Shown in pieces: positions 8,191-16,316 of a DNA stretch of 35,821 nt. The notes below the pieces were generated by a model. It worked only from the letters and a program-made list of their open reading frames with translations, made no database searches and was not told where the DNA came from. The stretch comes from Dehalococcoidia bacterium (GTDB lineage: Bacteria; Chloroflexota; Dehalococcoidia; UBA6926). The stretch lies in assembly GCA_009841045.1 (NCBI GenBank), contig VXMO01000022.1, forward strand, positions 1-35,821. Direction: 5' to 3'. The position numbers and the translations under genes are program-made. The number at the start of each line of letters is the position of its first letter. The stretch's first letter is position 1.

Positions 8191-9207
8191 ATGGTGGATC
8201 CTAGCAGACTAATCACGTGTTCTATCTGGCCATCGCATCAAGCGGTAGGCGACAAGGATGCCCTCTCTGGAAGCATCTTTGTGGAGTCTTCTTTGCGCGG
8301 GGTTGGATCGTACAAGATTCACGAGGACGTTGCTCATCGCTTGCAAAGGCAGGACGTGGACGGTAGATTGCGGGCACGCTTGACCACTTTCGTTCTGGAT
8401 CAAAACCGTCTAGGAGAGAAGTGGCCTGAGATTAACGAGAGCGTTCTCGAGCATGTCGGCCAGCGCCGAGATCTCCCCGCCCATGAGAGGGCAGATAGGC
8501 TCCTGAGGTTCTTTGCAGATTCGACAACGGCTGTTGGTGATGTGTTGGATATCGGGGACTGGGAAGATAATGGGCTCTCCCGTGGCTGGCAAGTCCATCT
8601 ACGTCCTGGGTCTTGGGCGACCCTCTCGTGGTCAGAGTCACTAACTTGGGACGAGGCCTTGTTTCTCATCGACTATCTTGTAGAACAAAAGTGGGTCAAG
8701 TTAGGCGCGTCAGACGATCTAGCGGCAGAGATCAAGGTTACAGTTGAAGGCTTTCGTCGAGTGGCAGCCTCAGTGACGGTACCTGATGCAAATCAGGGAT
8801 TCGTTGCGATGTGGTTCGACTCCAGCATGAACAGTGTCTTCGATGATGGCATTCTGCCTGCCATCGAGAGTGCTGGATACACAGTAATGCGGATTGACCG
8901 CAAGCCCGACGTAGGCAAGATAGATGACGAAACAATTGCCGAAATTCGGCGCTCTCGATTTGTAGTTGCGGACTTCACCCAAGGCGACGATGGAGCAAGG
9001 GGTAGCGTCTACTTTGAAGCAGGGTTCGCTGAAGGATTAGGAATACCTGTCATATACACTTGCCGCAGCGACATGGTTGACAAGCTTCATTTCGACACGC
9101 GTCAGTACGCTCACATTGTTTGGGACAACCCTGAGGAACTGTCTCAAATGCTGAAAGACAGAATCAATGCTCGCATAGTGCCTATTCTGCCTGCGACATC
9201 ACTGTGA
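8191..9207 (+). CDS. Nucleoside 2-deoxyribosyltransferase-like domain protein, accessory
   Basis: 338 residues in three parts. Residues 1-45 look like a degenerate zinc ribbon: relatives I know have CxxC pairs before a G-x-Y-x-I motif, and here GSYKI (39-43) remains but the cysteines are mostly gone. Residues 95-192 are helical with a winged-helix-like end (FLIDYLVEQKWV...VTVEGFRRV). Residues 203-330 are a Rossmann-like deoxyribosyltransferase-type domain: FVAMWFD (204-210), KIDDETIAEIRRSRFVVADF (243-262), YFEAGFAEGLGIP (274-286) with the likely catalytic Glu276, and HFDTRQY (300-306). The family is widespread and strongly conserved in this last block but, to my knowledge, uncharacterised; related domains occur as nucleotide-acting effectors in bacterial conflict systems. 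Codon use is visibly more AT-rich than in neighbours, suggesting transfer. ATG 8191 follows GGGAG eight bases upstream. Confidence 0.8.
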   Translation: MVDPSRLITCSIWPSHQAVGDKDALSGSIFVESSLRGVGSYKIHEDVAHRLQRQDVDGRLRARLTTFVLDQNRLGEKWPEINESVLEHVGQRRDLPAHERADRLLRFFADSTTAVGDVLDIGDWEDNGLSRGWQVHLRPGSWATLSWSESLTWDEALFLIDYLVEQKWVKLGASDDLAAEIKVTVEGFRRVAASVTVPDANQGFVAMWFDSSMNSVFDDGILPAIESAGYTVMRIDRKPDVGKIDDETIAEIRRSRFVVADFTQGDDGARGSVYFEAGFAEGLGIPVIYTCRSDMVDKLHFDTRQYAHIVWDNPEELSQMLKDRINARIVPILPATSL

Positions 9208-9241
9208 ATGAGTGCATTCGACAATCTGTCAAGGAAGCGTG

Positions 9242-10432
9242 CTAGACCTGCCCGGATAGCTGGAGTTGCTTGCCCTCGGTCTTGATGGCGGGGGCGACAA
9301 TCATCTCCGCCTGCTGCAGATCACGGATGGTTTCCGCGCCGCACATGCCCATCGCCGTGTGGATAGCCCCAACAAGGTTCTCCGTGCCGTCCGTGCGGTC
9401 AGTAGGGCCGAACAGCAGACGCTCAAGCGTCGCGTGGACGCCAACCTTCACCCGAGTGCCGCGCGGCAGTGCGGGATGCGGCGTCGCCATTCCCCAGTGA
9501 TAGCCCTTGCCGGGAGCCTCCTTCGCACTTGCAAAGATTGATCCGAGCATAACGGCGTCCGCGCCTGAGACGAGCGCCTTGCACAGGTCGCCTCCCGAGC
9601 GGATGCCGCCGTCCGTGATGATGGGAACGTATCGGCCGGTGCGCCGGTGGTATTCATTACGCGCGGCAGCCGTCTCAATGGTCGCAGTGACTTGCGGCAC
9701 ACCAATGCCGAGCACCTCACGGCTTGTGCATGCCGCGCCGGGGCCGACACCGACCAGGATGCCAGCCACACCCGTTTGCAGCAGCTCCATCGTCTGGTGA
9801 TAGCCAACGACGTTGCCAACGATGACGGGGATGGGAATGCGACCAACGAGGTCGTCGAAATGCAGCCCGACCGGGCTCGATGAGATGTGTCGCGCAGTCG
9901 TGACGGTCGACTGGCAGACATAGTAGTCCGCGCCCGCCTCGACGACTGTTCCGATGAACCGCTTGGTATTGGCAGGGGTGGCGGCGACGGCGACAGTCGC
10001 GCCGAGAGCCTTCATCTTCTCGATGGTCGCGCCGACATATTCTTCCTTGAGGGGGGCGGAATAGATGCGCTGCAGGGTGGCCGTGACGGAATCTGCGGGA
10101 GCCTCAACCACCTCCTGCAGGACCTCTTCGGGGTTGGGGTAGCGCCCGTGGACGCCCTCAAGGTTGAGCACGGCAAGCCCGCCATAACGTGTGTACGTGG
10201 CGGCAAAACCGGGGTCAACCACACCGTCCATAGCCGCCGCCAGTATCGGCAAGTCGAATATGCGATCCCCCATTGCGAACCTGATGTCGGTTTGCTCCGG
10301 GTTCAACGTGACCCGACCTGGTACGATGGCCACCTCTTCAAAGCCATAGGCGCGTCGCAACGGCTTGAACTCCGGCACTTCGTCTTCGATACCAAAGTCC
10401 ACTCCCCGCTCAGCGATTTCCGTTGCGACCAT
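9242..10432 (-). CDS. guaB3: GuaB3 family IMP dehydrogenase-related protein
   Basis: A 396-residue TIM-barrel enzyme of the IMPDH/GMP reductase superfamily. Hallmarks are AAAMDGVVDP (about 65-74), VGNVVG (205-210), the loop GPGAACTSREVLGIGVPQ with the nucleophilic Cys235, and TDGGIRSGGDLCKALVSGAD (273-292) for phosphate binding. The CBS pair of classical GuaB is absent, and length and motifs match GuaB3, found in Actinobacteria, Cyanobacteria and Chloroflexota. It is expected to act on IMP/XMP in guanine nucleotide synthesis; the exact reaction in this organism is not shown by sequence. ATG 10432 is preceded by a G-rich ribosome binding site (AAGGGGGTAGG). It converges on the accessory gene to its left, and two hairpins separate it from the CoA-transferase genes upstream. 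Confidence 0.9.
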   Translation of the reverse strand: MVATEIAERGVDFGIEDEVPEFKPLRRAYGFEEVAIVPGRVTLNPEQTDIRFAMGDRIFDLPILAAAMDGVVDPGFAATYTRYGGLAVLNLEGVHGRYPNPEEVLQEVVEAPADSVTATLQRIYSAPLKEEYVGATIEKMKALGATVAVAATPANTKRFIGTVVEAGADYYVCQSTVTTARHISSSPVGLHFDDLVGRIPIPVIVGNVVGYHQTMELLQTGVAGILVGVGPGAACTSREVLGIGVPQVTATIETAAARNEYHRRTGRYVPIITDGGIRSGGDLCKALVSGADAVMLGSIFASAKEAPGKGYHWGMATPHPALPRGTRVKVGVHATLERLLFGPTDRTDGTENLVGAIHTAMGMCGAETIRDLQQAEMIVAPAIKTEGKQLQLSGQV

Positions 10433-10455
10433 GTCGACCTACCCCCTTAAACGGC

Positions 10456-10480
10456 AAGGCGCCGCATCGCGGCGCCTTTT
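10456..10480. terminator. GC-rich hairpin upstream of guaB3
   Basis: Arms aaggcgccgc (10456-10465) and gcggcgcctt (10469-10478) pair perfectly around a 3-base loop. A run of four T follows on the plus strand only; on the minus strand, which carries all the local genes, the T-tail is weak. It lies between the CoA-transferase stop and the guaB3 start, so it may terminate the former or act in the guaB3 leader. Confidence 0.45.
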
Positions 10481-10509
10481 AGCCCTGCTTTGTGCGCTAC
10501 ATAAAGCAA

Positions 10510-10533
10510 AGGGGCACGCGAAATCGTGCCCCT
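10510..10533. terminator. Second hairpin in the CoA-transferase/guaB3 gap
   Basis: Arms aggggcacg (10510-10518) and cgtgcccct (10525-10533) pair perfectly around a 6-base loop. Read on the minus strand it comes about 85 bp after the CoA-transferase beta stop, consistent with transcript end or 3' protection. No T-tract follows. Confidence 0.4.
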
Positions 10534-10617
10534 GACATAAACCCCTGTGGATCGCACAGCGTCCATGAACCATTGTTGTCCCGACACCGCCCAGCGTCAA
10601 GCACTTTTGGGGGAACT

Positions 10618-11361
10618 TTATCCGCCAAATCCCCCTGACGCGACGAAGCCCGGATATTCACCGTCAACGCGGTCCTTGATGGAGCCGCGGAGCAGCGCCA
10701 GTTGCTCCGGTGTTGGAGCAGTTGTCACCGGCACCTCGTCGGGGATAAGAATCTCGAACCCGGTGTTTTCCTTCACCTCATCGACAGTCACGCCGGGGTG
10801 AACGGACTCGAGCAGGAATCTCTTTTGATCCTTCTCATACATCATCACGCAGATGTTGGTGATGAGCATGTGAGGGCCGCCCGGGCGCTCCACACGCTCT
10901 CCACTGGATCCGGCGGACGTGATGAAATCAACGTTCTCCACAAAGACGCGCGGCGTGTGCTCCAAACGGAAAAGGATGATGCGATTCGTCATGAAGTAGA
11001 GCATTCCGGAACCGGCCGCGCCGGGAAGGCGCACGTCCGGCCTGTCGTGGTCACCAATTGTCGTGAGGTTGATATTGCCGTGGCCATCAATCTGCGCGCC
11101 GCCGAGAAAGAAGATGTCCAGCCTGCCGCGTTGAGCGAGGTCGAAAACCTCCTTGCCGCTGATGAGGTTGAGTTCAGGGTTAGACGCGCCGATGGGGACA
11201 TAAATCATGTCCGGCGCGTGCGTCTCCTGTGCCAGGAGAACGCCCGCCATGGGCACAGGCGATGCCGCGCCGGAACTGACGTACGTGTCGTCTCGAACCT
11301 CCCGCGAAATGCGGGTGGCCATCAACTCGCCGATGGTGTAGTCGTCCGACTGGAACGGCAT
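10618..11361 (-). CDS. Class I CoA-transferase, beta subunit (GctB/IpdB-like)
   Basis: A 247-residue subunit of a two-component family I CoA-transferase, resembling glutaconate CoA-transferase subunit B and the IpdB side of the IpdAB ring-opening hydrolase. Visible marks are IGELMATRISREV at the start, VSSGAASPVPMAGVLLAQ, FDLAQRGRLDIFFLGGAQID and GNINLTTIGD, all typical of the fold. It should pair with the alpha subunit encoded just upstream (24 bp gap), forming an enzyme that moves CoA between carboxylic acids or hydrolyses a CoA thioester. The substrate is not predictable; steroid or aromatic degradation is possible for this branch. No strong ribosome binding site precedes the ATG at 11361, so translational coupling to the alpha gene is likely. 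The alpha gene carries an in-frame TGA, so the complex may be defective. Confidence 0.85.
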   Translation of the reverse strand: MPFQSDDYTIGELMATRISREVRDDTYVSSGAASPVPMAGVLLAQETHAPDMIYVPIGASNPELNLISGKEVFDLAQRGRLDIFFLGGAQIDGHGNINLTTIGDHDRPDVRLPGAAGSGMLYFMTNRIILFRLEHTPRVFVENVDFITSAGSSGERVERPGGPHMLITNICVMMYEKDQKRFLLESVHPGVTVDEVKENTGFEILIPDEVPVTTAPTPEQLALLRGSIKDRVDGEYPGFVASGGFGG

Positions 11362-11385
11362 CGGGCCGGTTGTCGCTGAACGCGG

Positions 11386-12234
11386 CTAGGCGGGAACGGC
11401 GACGCGCGTCACCATCTCGCGGTATTCGTCCTCCGTATGGCCGCGCACGAACTCATTGAGGTACGCGTTGAAACCGTCCGCGGTCTTTGAGGACTCCATG
11501 TACCGCCCAAAGTGGTCATTGTCCGCCTCGTAGTACGGCTTCATGCCACCGGGGTGCGAGCCTCGCGGAGTGTGAATGACGAGGCTGACGAACGGCCACG
11601 GGATGAGGTGACCGCCACGCGCATCTTCGGAGAGGTCATAGTCGACGATCTCCTCAACCGTCACGAGCACCTTGTCGCTCGCCTGCGCCACCATGCGGTC
11701 CTCGTAGCCGGGCGCGAGGACGTTGCCGTTCTGATCCGCCTTGAAGGCGTGAATCATGGCGATGTCCGGGCGAATGGCCGGTACGAGGAGGATGTCATGG
11801 CCCTCGTTGTAAGGGTCTTCGATGATCTTCCAGTTTGGATGGAGATTGACAAGGTCAGTACCAATCACGCCGCGTGACGGGATGAACGGCACACCGTTGG
11901 CTCCAGCCTGGAGCCCTGTGAGTGTGACGGGTCAGGTGCTGTCCAGCGCGGCGATCCCTCCCTCTTTGGCCACGCGGCGGTAGTTGGGCGCAAATCCGCG
12001 CTCGCCGAACGTGAGGGAGCCGGTGTCAATAGCCTTGACGGCGCCTGCGCCGATAAGCATATCGCCCTGGATGCCGCCCGCGGGCGTAAAGACGAGGGTC
12101 AGGTCCTTGATGCCCCGCCGTACAATCTCCCGTGTCAGCGCCATGGAGGAGCGCTCATTCCCACCGGTGGTGGCGATAAGCATCCCGTCCTTGAATCGAT
12201 TTCCTGCCTCTTCAATGCTGACGATTCTCGTCAT
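11386..12234 (-). pseudogene. Class I CoA-transferase alpha subunit with in-frame TGA
   Basis: The two halves of an alpha subunit lie in one reading frame. The first 100 codons (12234-11935) give the usual start MTRIVSIEEAGNRFKDGM with FTPAGGIQGDMLIGAGAVKA. A TGA follows at 11932-11934, and then the frame continues without a shift through LTGLQAGANGVPFIPSRG to a normal C-terminus at 11386. Read through, the product would be about 282 residues, right for the family. The ATG at 12234 has a perfect GGGAGG site. The second half has no ribosome binding site and its only early start codon is a GTG inside a conserved motif, so it is not an independent gene. Options: nonsense mutation, base-calling error, leaky UGAC stop, or recoding. 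I treat it as interrupted, with the first or second most likely. Confidence 0.75.
11899..11915 (-). other. Hairpin 23 nt after the in-frame TGA
   Basis: On the minus strand GGCTCCA-GGC-TGGAGCC forms a perfect 7-bp stem with a 3-base loop beginning with G. The loop starts 24 bases past the TGA at 11932-11934. This spacing falls within what is described for bacterial SECIS elements, but the sequence also encodes the conserved LQAGA, so the hairpin may be coincidental. Confidence 0.35.
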
Positions 12235-12329
12235 GACACATCCTCCCGCTTGAGGGACGCCTCTGAGGGCATCTCTTCATACAAAGTGACGCTACGCCGA
12301 ACAGGGTGAAAGGTCAAGTAGAGAAGAGG

Positions 12330-13556
12330 CTATGCGGCTTCGATTCTGCCGTTCTTGACTGTGTACATCGCGGCGTGAGAACGAACCTCGGCAGGAATGA
12401 GTTCAACGTCGGCGGTGGTGATGAGGACCTGCCGGCCCGGCGTCAGGCAGTGGCGCAGAACGCGCTCGCGGCGGTCCGCATCGAGTTCGGAAAGCGGATC
12501 GTCCAGCAGGATGACGGGTTCATCACCGAGTTGCTGGCCGATGTACGCCGACTGCGCGATGACCAGCGCAAGCGCCGCCGTCCGCTGCTGACCGCGAGAG
12601 CCGTAGACGCCGAGATCGACATCGCCGGATACGACACGCAAATCATCACGGTGTGGCCCGACGGATGTTGTCGCGGTGGCTGAATCGCGCCCCCACGCGC
12701 CCTCAAGGGCATCGGCGAGACTCTGCTGTAGATCGGGTGATGCTCCGCCATTCCCGGCAATGTCGACCGTTGAACGGTATTCAAGGGCAAGGTGGCCCGT
12801 GCGACCTGTGAATTCGGTGTGGGCGGCCAACATCTCTTTCTGCAAGACGTCGATCATAGTGATTCGATGTCCGAGGAGGAGCGCTCCTGCGCGGATGAGT
12901 TCCTGTTCCCACAGGCGCATGTCCTCAGTCCTTTGCGTGCTGCCGCGCTCGCGGGCGTCCCTTAGAGCCGCATTGCGTTGGGTGACCAGCCGCTCATAGC
13001 GTCGGAGTTCCCGCGCGTACTCCGCATCCGTCTGTAGCGCCGTTGAATCGATTGCGCGGCGTCGATCAGCCGGAGGGCCCGCGAACAGATCGACTTCCTC
13101 CGGCCCTGCGAGGACAACCGCAAGATCGCCGACGCTGCTTGCGGAGCGCTGCCGCACACCGTTGACCTTGTAGCCCTTCTGCAGCGTCCCGCCCCTCAAG
13201 CCCGAGGGCCCGATCGTCCTCTCAGCGACGGCAGTTGGCTCACCTGCCTGTCCTCGCGGCGCGAGTTGCATGACAAGCTCCAGCACCCGTTCTCTGCCAT
13301 CACCCGCGGTCACATCCGCCGCGATGCGGGAGTACGGTATCGGCTCACGTGCCGCGCTCCAGCCGATGACCTCCCGATCAGTGTCCGCGCGATGCGAATG
13401 GCCGGTTGCGAGAATGAACAGGGATTCAAGAAGGTTCGTCTTGCCCTGCCCGTTATCGCCCGCAAGCACCGTCACGCCGTCCGCGGGTTGAAAATCCTGC
13501 GCGGCGTAGTTCCTGAAGTGGGTCAATGAGAGTTTCGTGACGCGAATGGCGCTCAC
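12330..13556 (-). CDS. recF: DNA replication and repair protein RecF
   Basis: An SMC-like ATPase that helps load RecA at gapped DNA. The 408-residue product has the standard parts: opening KLSLTHFRNY, Walker A GDNGQGKTN, the YGSRGQQRT signature motif and Walker B VILLDDPLSELD with a following D-loop, ending in a short TVKNGRIEAA strand. The middle third holds the helical arms. I begin it at GTG 13556 (VSAIRVTKLSLTHFRN) because RecF proteins start just before that strand and because a TACAAT -10-like box at 13600-13605 lies too close to the TTG at 13595 for that to be translated. In many bacteria recF sits with dnaA and dnaN; here it stands alone, divergent from proB. Confidence 0.93.
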   Translation of the reverse strand: MSAIRVTKLSLTHFRNYAAQDFQPADGVTVLAGDNGQGKTNLLESLFILATGHSHRADTDREVIGWSAAREPIPYSRIAADVTAGDGRERVLELVMQLAPRGQAGEPTAVAERTIGPSGLRGGTLQKGYKVNGVRQRSASSVGDLAVVLAGPEEVDLFAGPPADRRRAIDSTALQTDAEYARELRRYERLVTQRNAALRDARERGSTQRTEDMRLWEQELIRAGALLLGHRITMIDVLQKEMLAAHTEFTGRTGHLALEYRSTVDIAGNGGASPDLQQSLADALEGAWGRDSATATTSVGPHRDDLRVVSGDVDLGVYGSRGQQRTAALALVIAQSAYIGQQLGDEPVILLDDPLSELDADRRERVLRHCLTPGRQVLITTADVELIPAEVRSHAAMYTVKNGRIEAA

Positions 13557-13599
13557 CTGCCGGATACTCGAATCGTTGCCGCTATCCAACGGCAAGCCG

Positions 13600-13635
13600 A
13601 TTGTAGCAGTGGCACGAGAACGGCGGGGATATACT
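13600..13635. promoter_or_regulatory. Divergent recF/proB promoter region
   Basis: TACAAT on the minus strand (13605-13600) points toward recF and TATACT on the plus strand (13630-13635) points toward proB. Neither has a good -35 hexamer. The two -10-like boxes are 25 bp apart, so shared control is possible. Confidence 0.35.
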
Positions 13636-13742
13636 CTTAAAGGCCGTTGTCGTTTGACACCGGATTATCGTTGGACCGTATTTCTGGAATGCCGCATTGG
13701 AGCGGCCAGAGAGCGATAGTGACCAACCACACCGAATCAGGG

Positions 13743-14894
13743 ATGACTCAGAACGCGGCCTTGCCGCGCAATCAGTTGATCATCGCCAAGCTCGGCACCG
13801 GCGCGCTGACAGGTGGTGGCGACCAGCTTGACGAGGGTCTCATCGCGTCGATTGCGAAACAGGTCGCAGAGATCGTGGCCGCCCAATCGCAGGTCATTGT
13901 AGTCACGTCCGCGGCAGTTGCCCTTGGACGCAGCATCATCGGGCTGAAAGGTAAAGGACGGGGTGTCGCGACCCTGCAGGCGCTTGCGGCAATAGGGCAG
14001 CATCACCTGATGCAGTCCTGGGAAGGGGCATTCGCCCAGCATGGCCTCACGGTGGCGCAGGCGCTCATCACCCGCTCGGATTTCACCGCCGGCCGTTCCG
14101 CCGTCAACATCCGCCGGACACTACGCGAGCTGCTGGGATTTGGCGTGATTCCCGTCATCAATGAGAACGATGTCGTCGCCTCGGAAGAACTGAGTGAAAC
14201 ACTCGGTGACAACGACACTCTGTCAGCCGCTCTCACGAACCTCATGGCGGCGGACATGCTCATCCTCCTGACGGATCGCGATGGACTCTATGACAGTGAT
14301 CCCCGAACGAATCCCGATGCTGCGCTCATTCACCACGTAGACCGCGTGACTGACGACATTCTCGCCATGGCCGCTGAGATGCCGAGTGAACTTGGGCGCG
14401 GCGGCATGGCATCAAAGATCCGGGCGGCGGCAGAGGCCACGTCATGGGGCACGTCGGTCGTGATCGCCAACGGCAAGACCCCGGACGTGCTGCTGCGGAT
14501 CGCGCGAGGCGAGGACATCGGGACGCGGTTTGAGGCGTGGGGGCGTCGGCGTCCCTCCGCCCGCAGGCGTTCCCTCGGCCCTCTCTTCGTGCGCGGGCAG
14601 GTCGTCGTGGACGAGGGTGCCGCGACGGCGTTGCGACGAGGCACATCGAGCCTCCTTGCCGTCGGTGTTCGCGAGGTGCGCGGTGAGTTCACCACCGGGG
14701 ATATCGTGGAGATTCTCGGGCCGGACGAGACGGGAGTGGCGCGGGGAGCGGTCTCTTATCCCGCGGGCCTCATGCGGCGCCTGGCGGGTCTCCATAACGC
14801 AGAGGTGCGCCAATTCTTCGAGGCCGAGGACAACGCCAGCGCCACGTATCACGGCGAAGAAATGGTCCACCGGGATCACCTGACCTTGCTGTGA
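13743..14894 (+). CDS. proB: Glutamate 5-kinase ProB
   Basis: Phosphorylates glutamate to gamma-glutamyl phosphate with ATP, the first step of proline synthesis. The 383-residue product has an amino-acid kinase domain (LIIAKLGTGALTGG near the start, VVTSAAVALG, PVINENDVVA, GDNDTLSAALTNL, LLTDRDGLYDSDP, GRGGMASKIRAA) and a C-terminal PUA domain (about 285-365, LFVRGQVVVDEGAATALRRG), the common long form. ATG 13743 leaves 11 residues before the first conserved strand. GTG 13719, with AGAGAG upstream, is a credible alternative adding eight residues. Longer starts overlap the promoter region. proA follows after 95 bp and a separate promoter. Feedback inhibition by proline is usual in the family. 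Confidence 0.93.
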   Translation: MTQNAALPRNQLIIAKLGTGALTGGGDQLDEGLIASIAKQVAEIVAAQSQVIVVTSAAVALGRSIIGLKGKGRGVATLQALAAIGQHHLMQSWEGAFAQHGLTVAQALITRSDFTAGRSAVNIRRTLRELLGFGVIPVINENDVVASEELSETLGDNDTLSAALTNLMAADMLILLTDRDGLYDSDPRTNPDAALIHHVDRVTDDILAMAAEMPSELGRGGMASKIRAAAEATSWGTSVVIANGKTPDVLLRIARGEDIGTRFEAWGRRRPSARRRSLGPLFVRGQVVVDEGAATALRRGTSSLLAVGVREVRGEFTTGDIVEILGPDETGVARGAVSYPAGLMRRLAGLHNAEVRQFFEAEDNASATYHGEEMVHRDHLTLL

Positions 14895-14910
14895 TGGTCA
14901 GCTACTCCAT

Positions 14911-14939
14911 TTGAACCCCCCTCCTTCGATTACTACAAT
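14911..14939 (+). promoter_or_regulatory. Sigma-70-like promoter for proA
   Basis: TTGAAC (14911-14916) and TACAAT (14934-14939) are separated by 17 bp, close to the housekeeping consensus. It is the best-formed promoter in the window. It lies between proB and proA, so proA can be expressed independently of proB. Confidence 0.6.
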
Positions 14940-14989
14940 CAGTTGAGAGTACGAGCGGCGACATGGAATGCCGCGAGGAATTGATAACC

Positions 14990-16294
14990 ATGGCAACAAC
15001 AGCTACGGCAACAGCAAATACGACTGGCTTTTCCGATGAGTTGGTCAGCAAGGCGCAAGCTGCGCGCAAGGCGAGCCGGCCGCTTTCGCGCGCGTCCACC
15101 GAAGAGAAGAACCGGGCGCTTGAGCGCATCGCGGCTCTGCTAGAGGAACGCTCGGGCGAAATCGTCGCCGCCAACGAACGGGATTACACGGCGGTGCAGG
15201 CGGACGGAATGTCGGACGTCCTGCTGGATCGTCTGCTCCTCAACGAGGAGCGCGTGCGGGGAATGGCGGCCGATGTGCGCGGCACCATCGCTCTGCCGGA
15301 CCCCATCGGCGAGGAGTTCGACGCATCAACGCTGCCCAATGGCCTCCGCATCTGCCGCCGGCGTGTGCCGCTCGGCGTCATTGCAGCCGTGTACGAGAGC
15401 CGCCCCAACGTGACAATCGACATCGCCGCCCTCTGCATCAAGTCCGGCAACGCCGTCATCCTGCGGGGCGGGAAAGAGGCTATCAACTCCACGACGACGC
15501 TCGCGGGCATCGTACGCGAAGCGTTGGAGGATGCCGGCCTGCCCCGAGACGCCGCGCAGATCATCGAGTCCACAGACCGGGCCATCGTCGGTCAGATGCT
15601 GGTATATGAGGGTGGGATCGATTTGCTGATTCCCCGGGGTAGCGACACACTCATCCGCTTCGTGCGGGACAACGCGCGGATTCCTGTCGTGACCGGCGGC
15701 ATTGGTGTGTGTCACACCTATGTTGACGCCGGCGCGGATGTTGAGCAGGCCGTGGCCATCGCCTACAACGCCAAGGTGCAGCGTCCGACCGTCTGTAACG
15801 CTCTTGATACCCTGCTTGTCCATGCGCAGACCGCTCCAAAGCTGCTTCCCGCCGTGGTGGCGGCGTGGGCGCGGGATAACGTGGAGGTTCACGCGGACGG
15901 ACGTGCGCTCGCCCTGATTGGCCCCGAGCCTCCCACACGGGTCATCACAGCCGTCGAGGACGACTGGGGCCGCGAGTTTCTGTCACTAACGGCCGCCGTG
16001 AAGGTTGTTGATTCCATTGACGAGGCGTTGGAACATATCGCGGAGTACGGCTCCGGCCACACAGAGGCGATCCTCACGACGAGCGACGAGAACGCCACGC
16101 GGTTTCTGGACGAGGTGGACGCGGCGGCGGTTATCGTGAACGCGTCAAGCCGGTTCACGGACGGCGCGCAGTTGGGGCTGGGCGCGGAAGTTGCCATCAG
16201 TACCAACAAGCTGCACGCGCGCGGGCCGATGGGGCTGCGGGAGCTGACCTCCTACAAGTGGACCATCGTTGGAGACGGTCAGACCAGAACCTGA
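14990..16294 (+). CDS. proA: Gamma-glutamyl phosphate reductase ProA
   Basis: Reduces gamma-glutamyl phosphate with NADPH to glutamate semialdehyde, the second step of proline synthesis. The 434-residue aldehyde-dehydrogenase-fold protein has RRVPLGVIAAVYESRPNV, ILRGGKEA (cofactor loop), LIPRGSDTLI, VTGGIGVCHTYVD, and the catalytic cysteine in QRPTVCNALDTLLVH. The end HARGPMGLRELTSYKW is diagnostic. ATG 14990 is chosen because GAGGAA lies nine bases upstream; the ATG at 14963 has no ribosome binding site. The short Ala/Thr-rich leader is not conserved. Next to proB, this completes the route to the spontaneous cyclisation step; proC is not in the window. Confidence 0.95.
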   Translation: MATTATATANTTGFSDELVSKAQAARKASRPLSRASTEEKNRALERIAALLEERSGEIVAANERDYTAVQADGMSDVLLDRLLLNEERVRGMAADVRGTIALPDPIGEEFDASTLPNGLRICRRRVPLGVIAAVYESRPNVTIDIAALCIKSGNAVILRGGKEAINSTTTLAGIVREALEDAGLPRDAAQIIESTDRAIVGQMLVYEGGIDLLIPRGSDTLIRFVRDNARIPVVTGGIGVCHTYVDAGADVEQAVAIAYNAKVQRPTVCNALDTLLVHAQTAPKLLPAVVAAWARDNVEVHADGRALALIGPEPPTRVITAVEDDWGREFLSLTAAVKVVDSIDEALEHIAEYGSGHTEAILTTSDENATRFLDEVDAAAVIVNASSRFTDGAQLGLGAEVAISTNKLHARGPMGLRELTSYKWTIVGDGQTRT

Positions 16295-16316
16295 ACACAT
16301 GCGCTACAATCCTGTC

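Noticed and set aside
11386-11892. The second half of the CoA-transferase alpha subunit as a separate gene
   Set aside because: Its only early start is a GTG within a conserved motif, without a ribosome binding site, and it lacks the N-terminal CoA-binding part.
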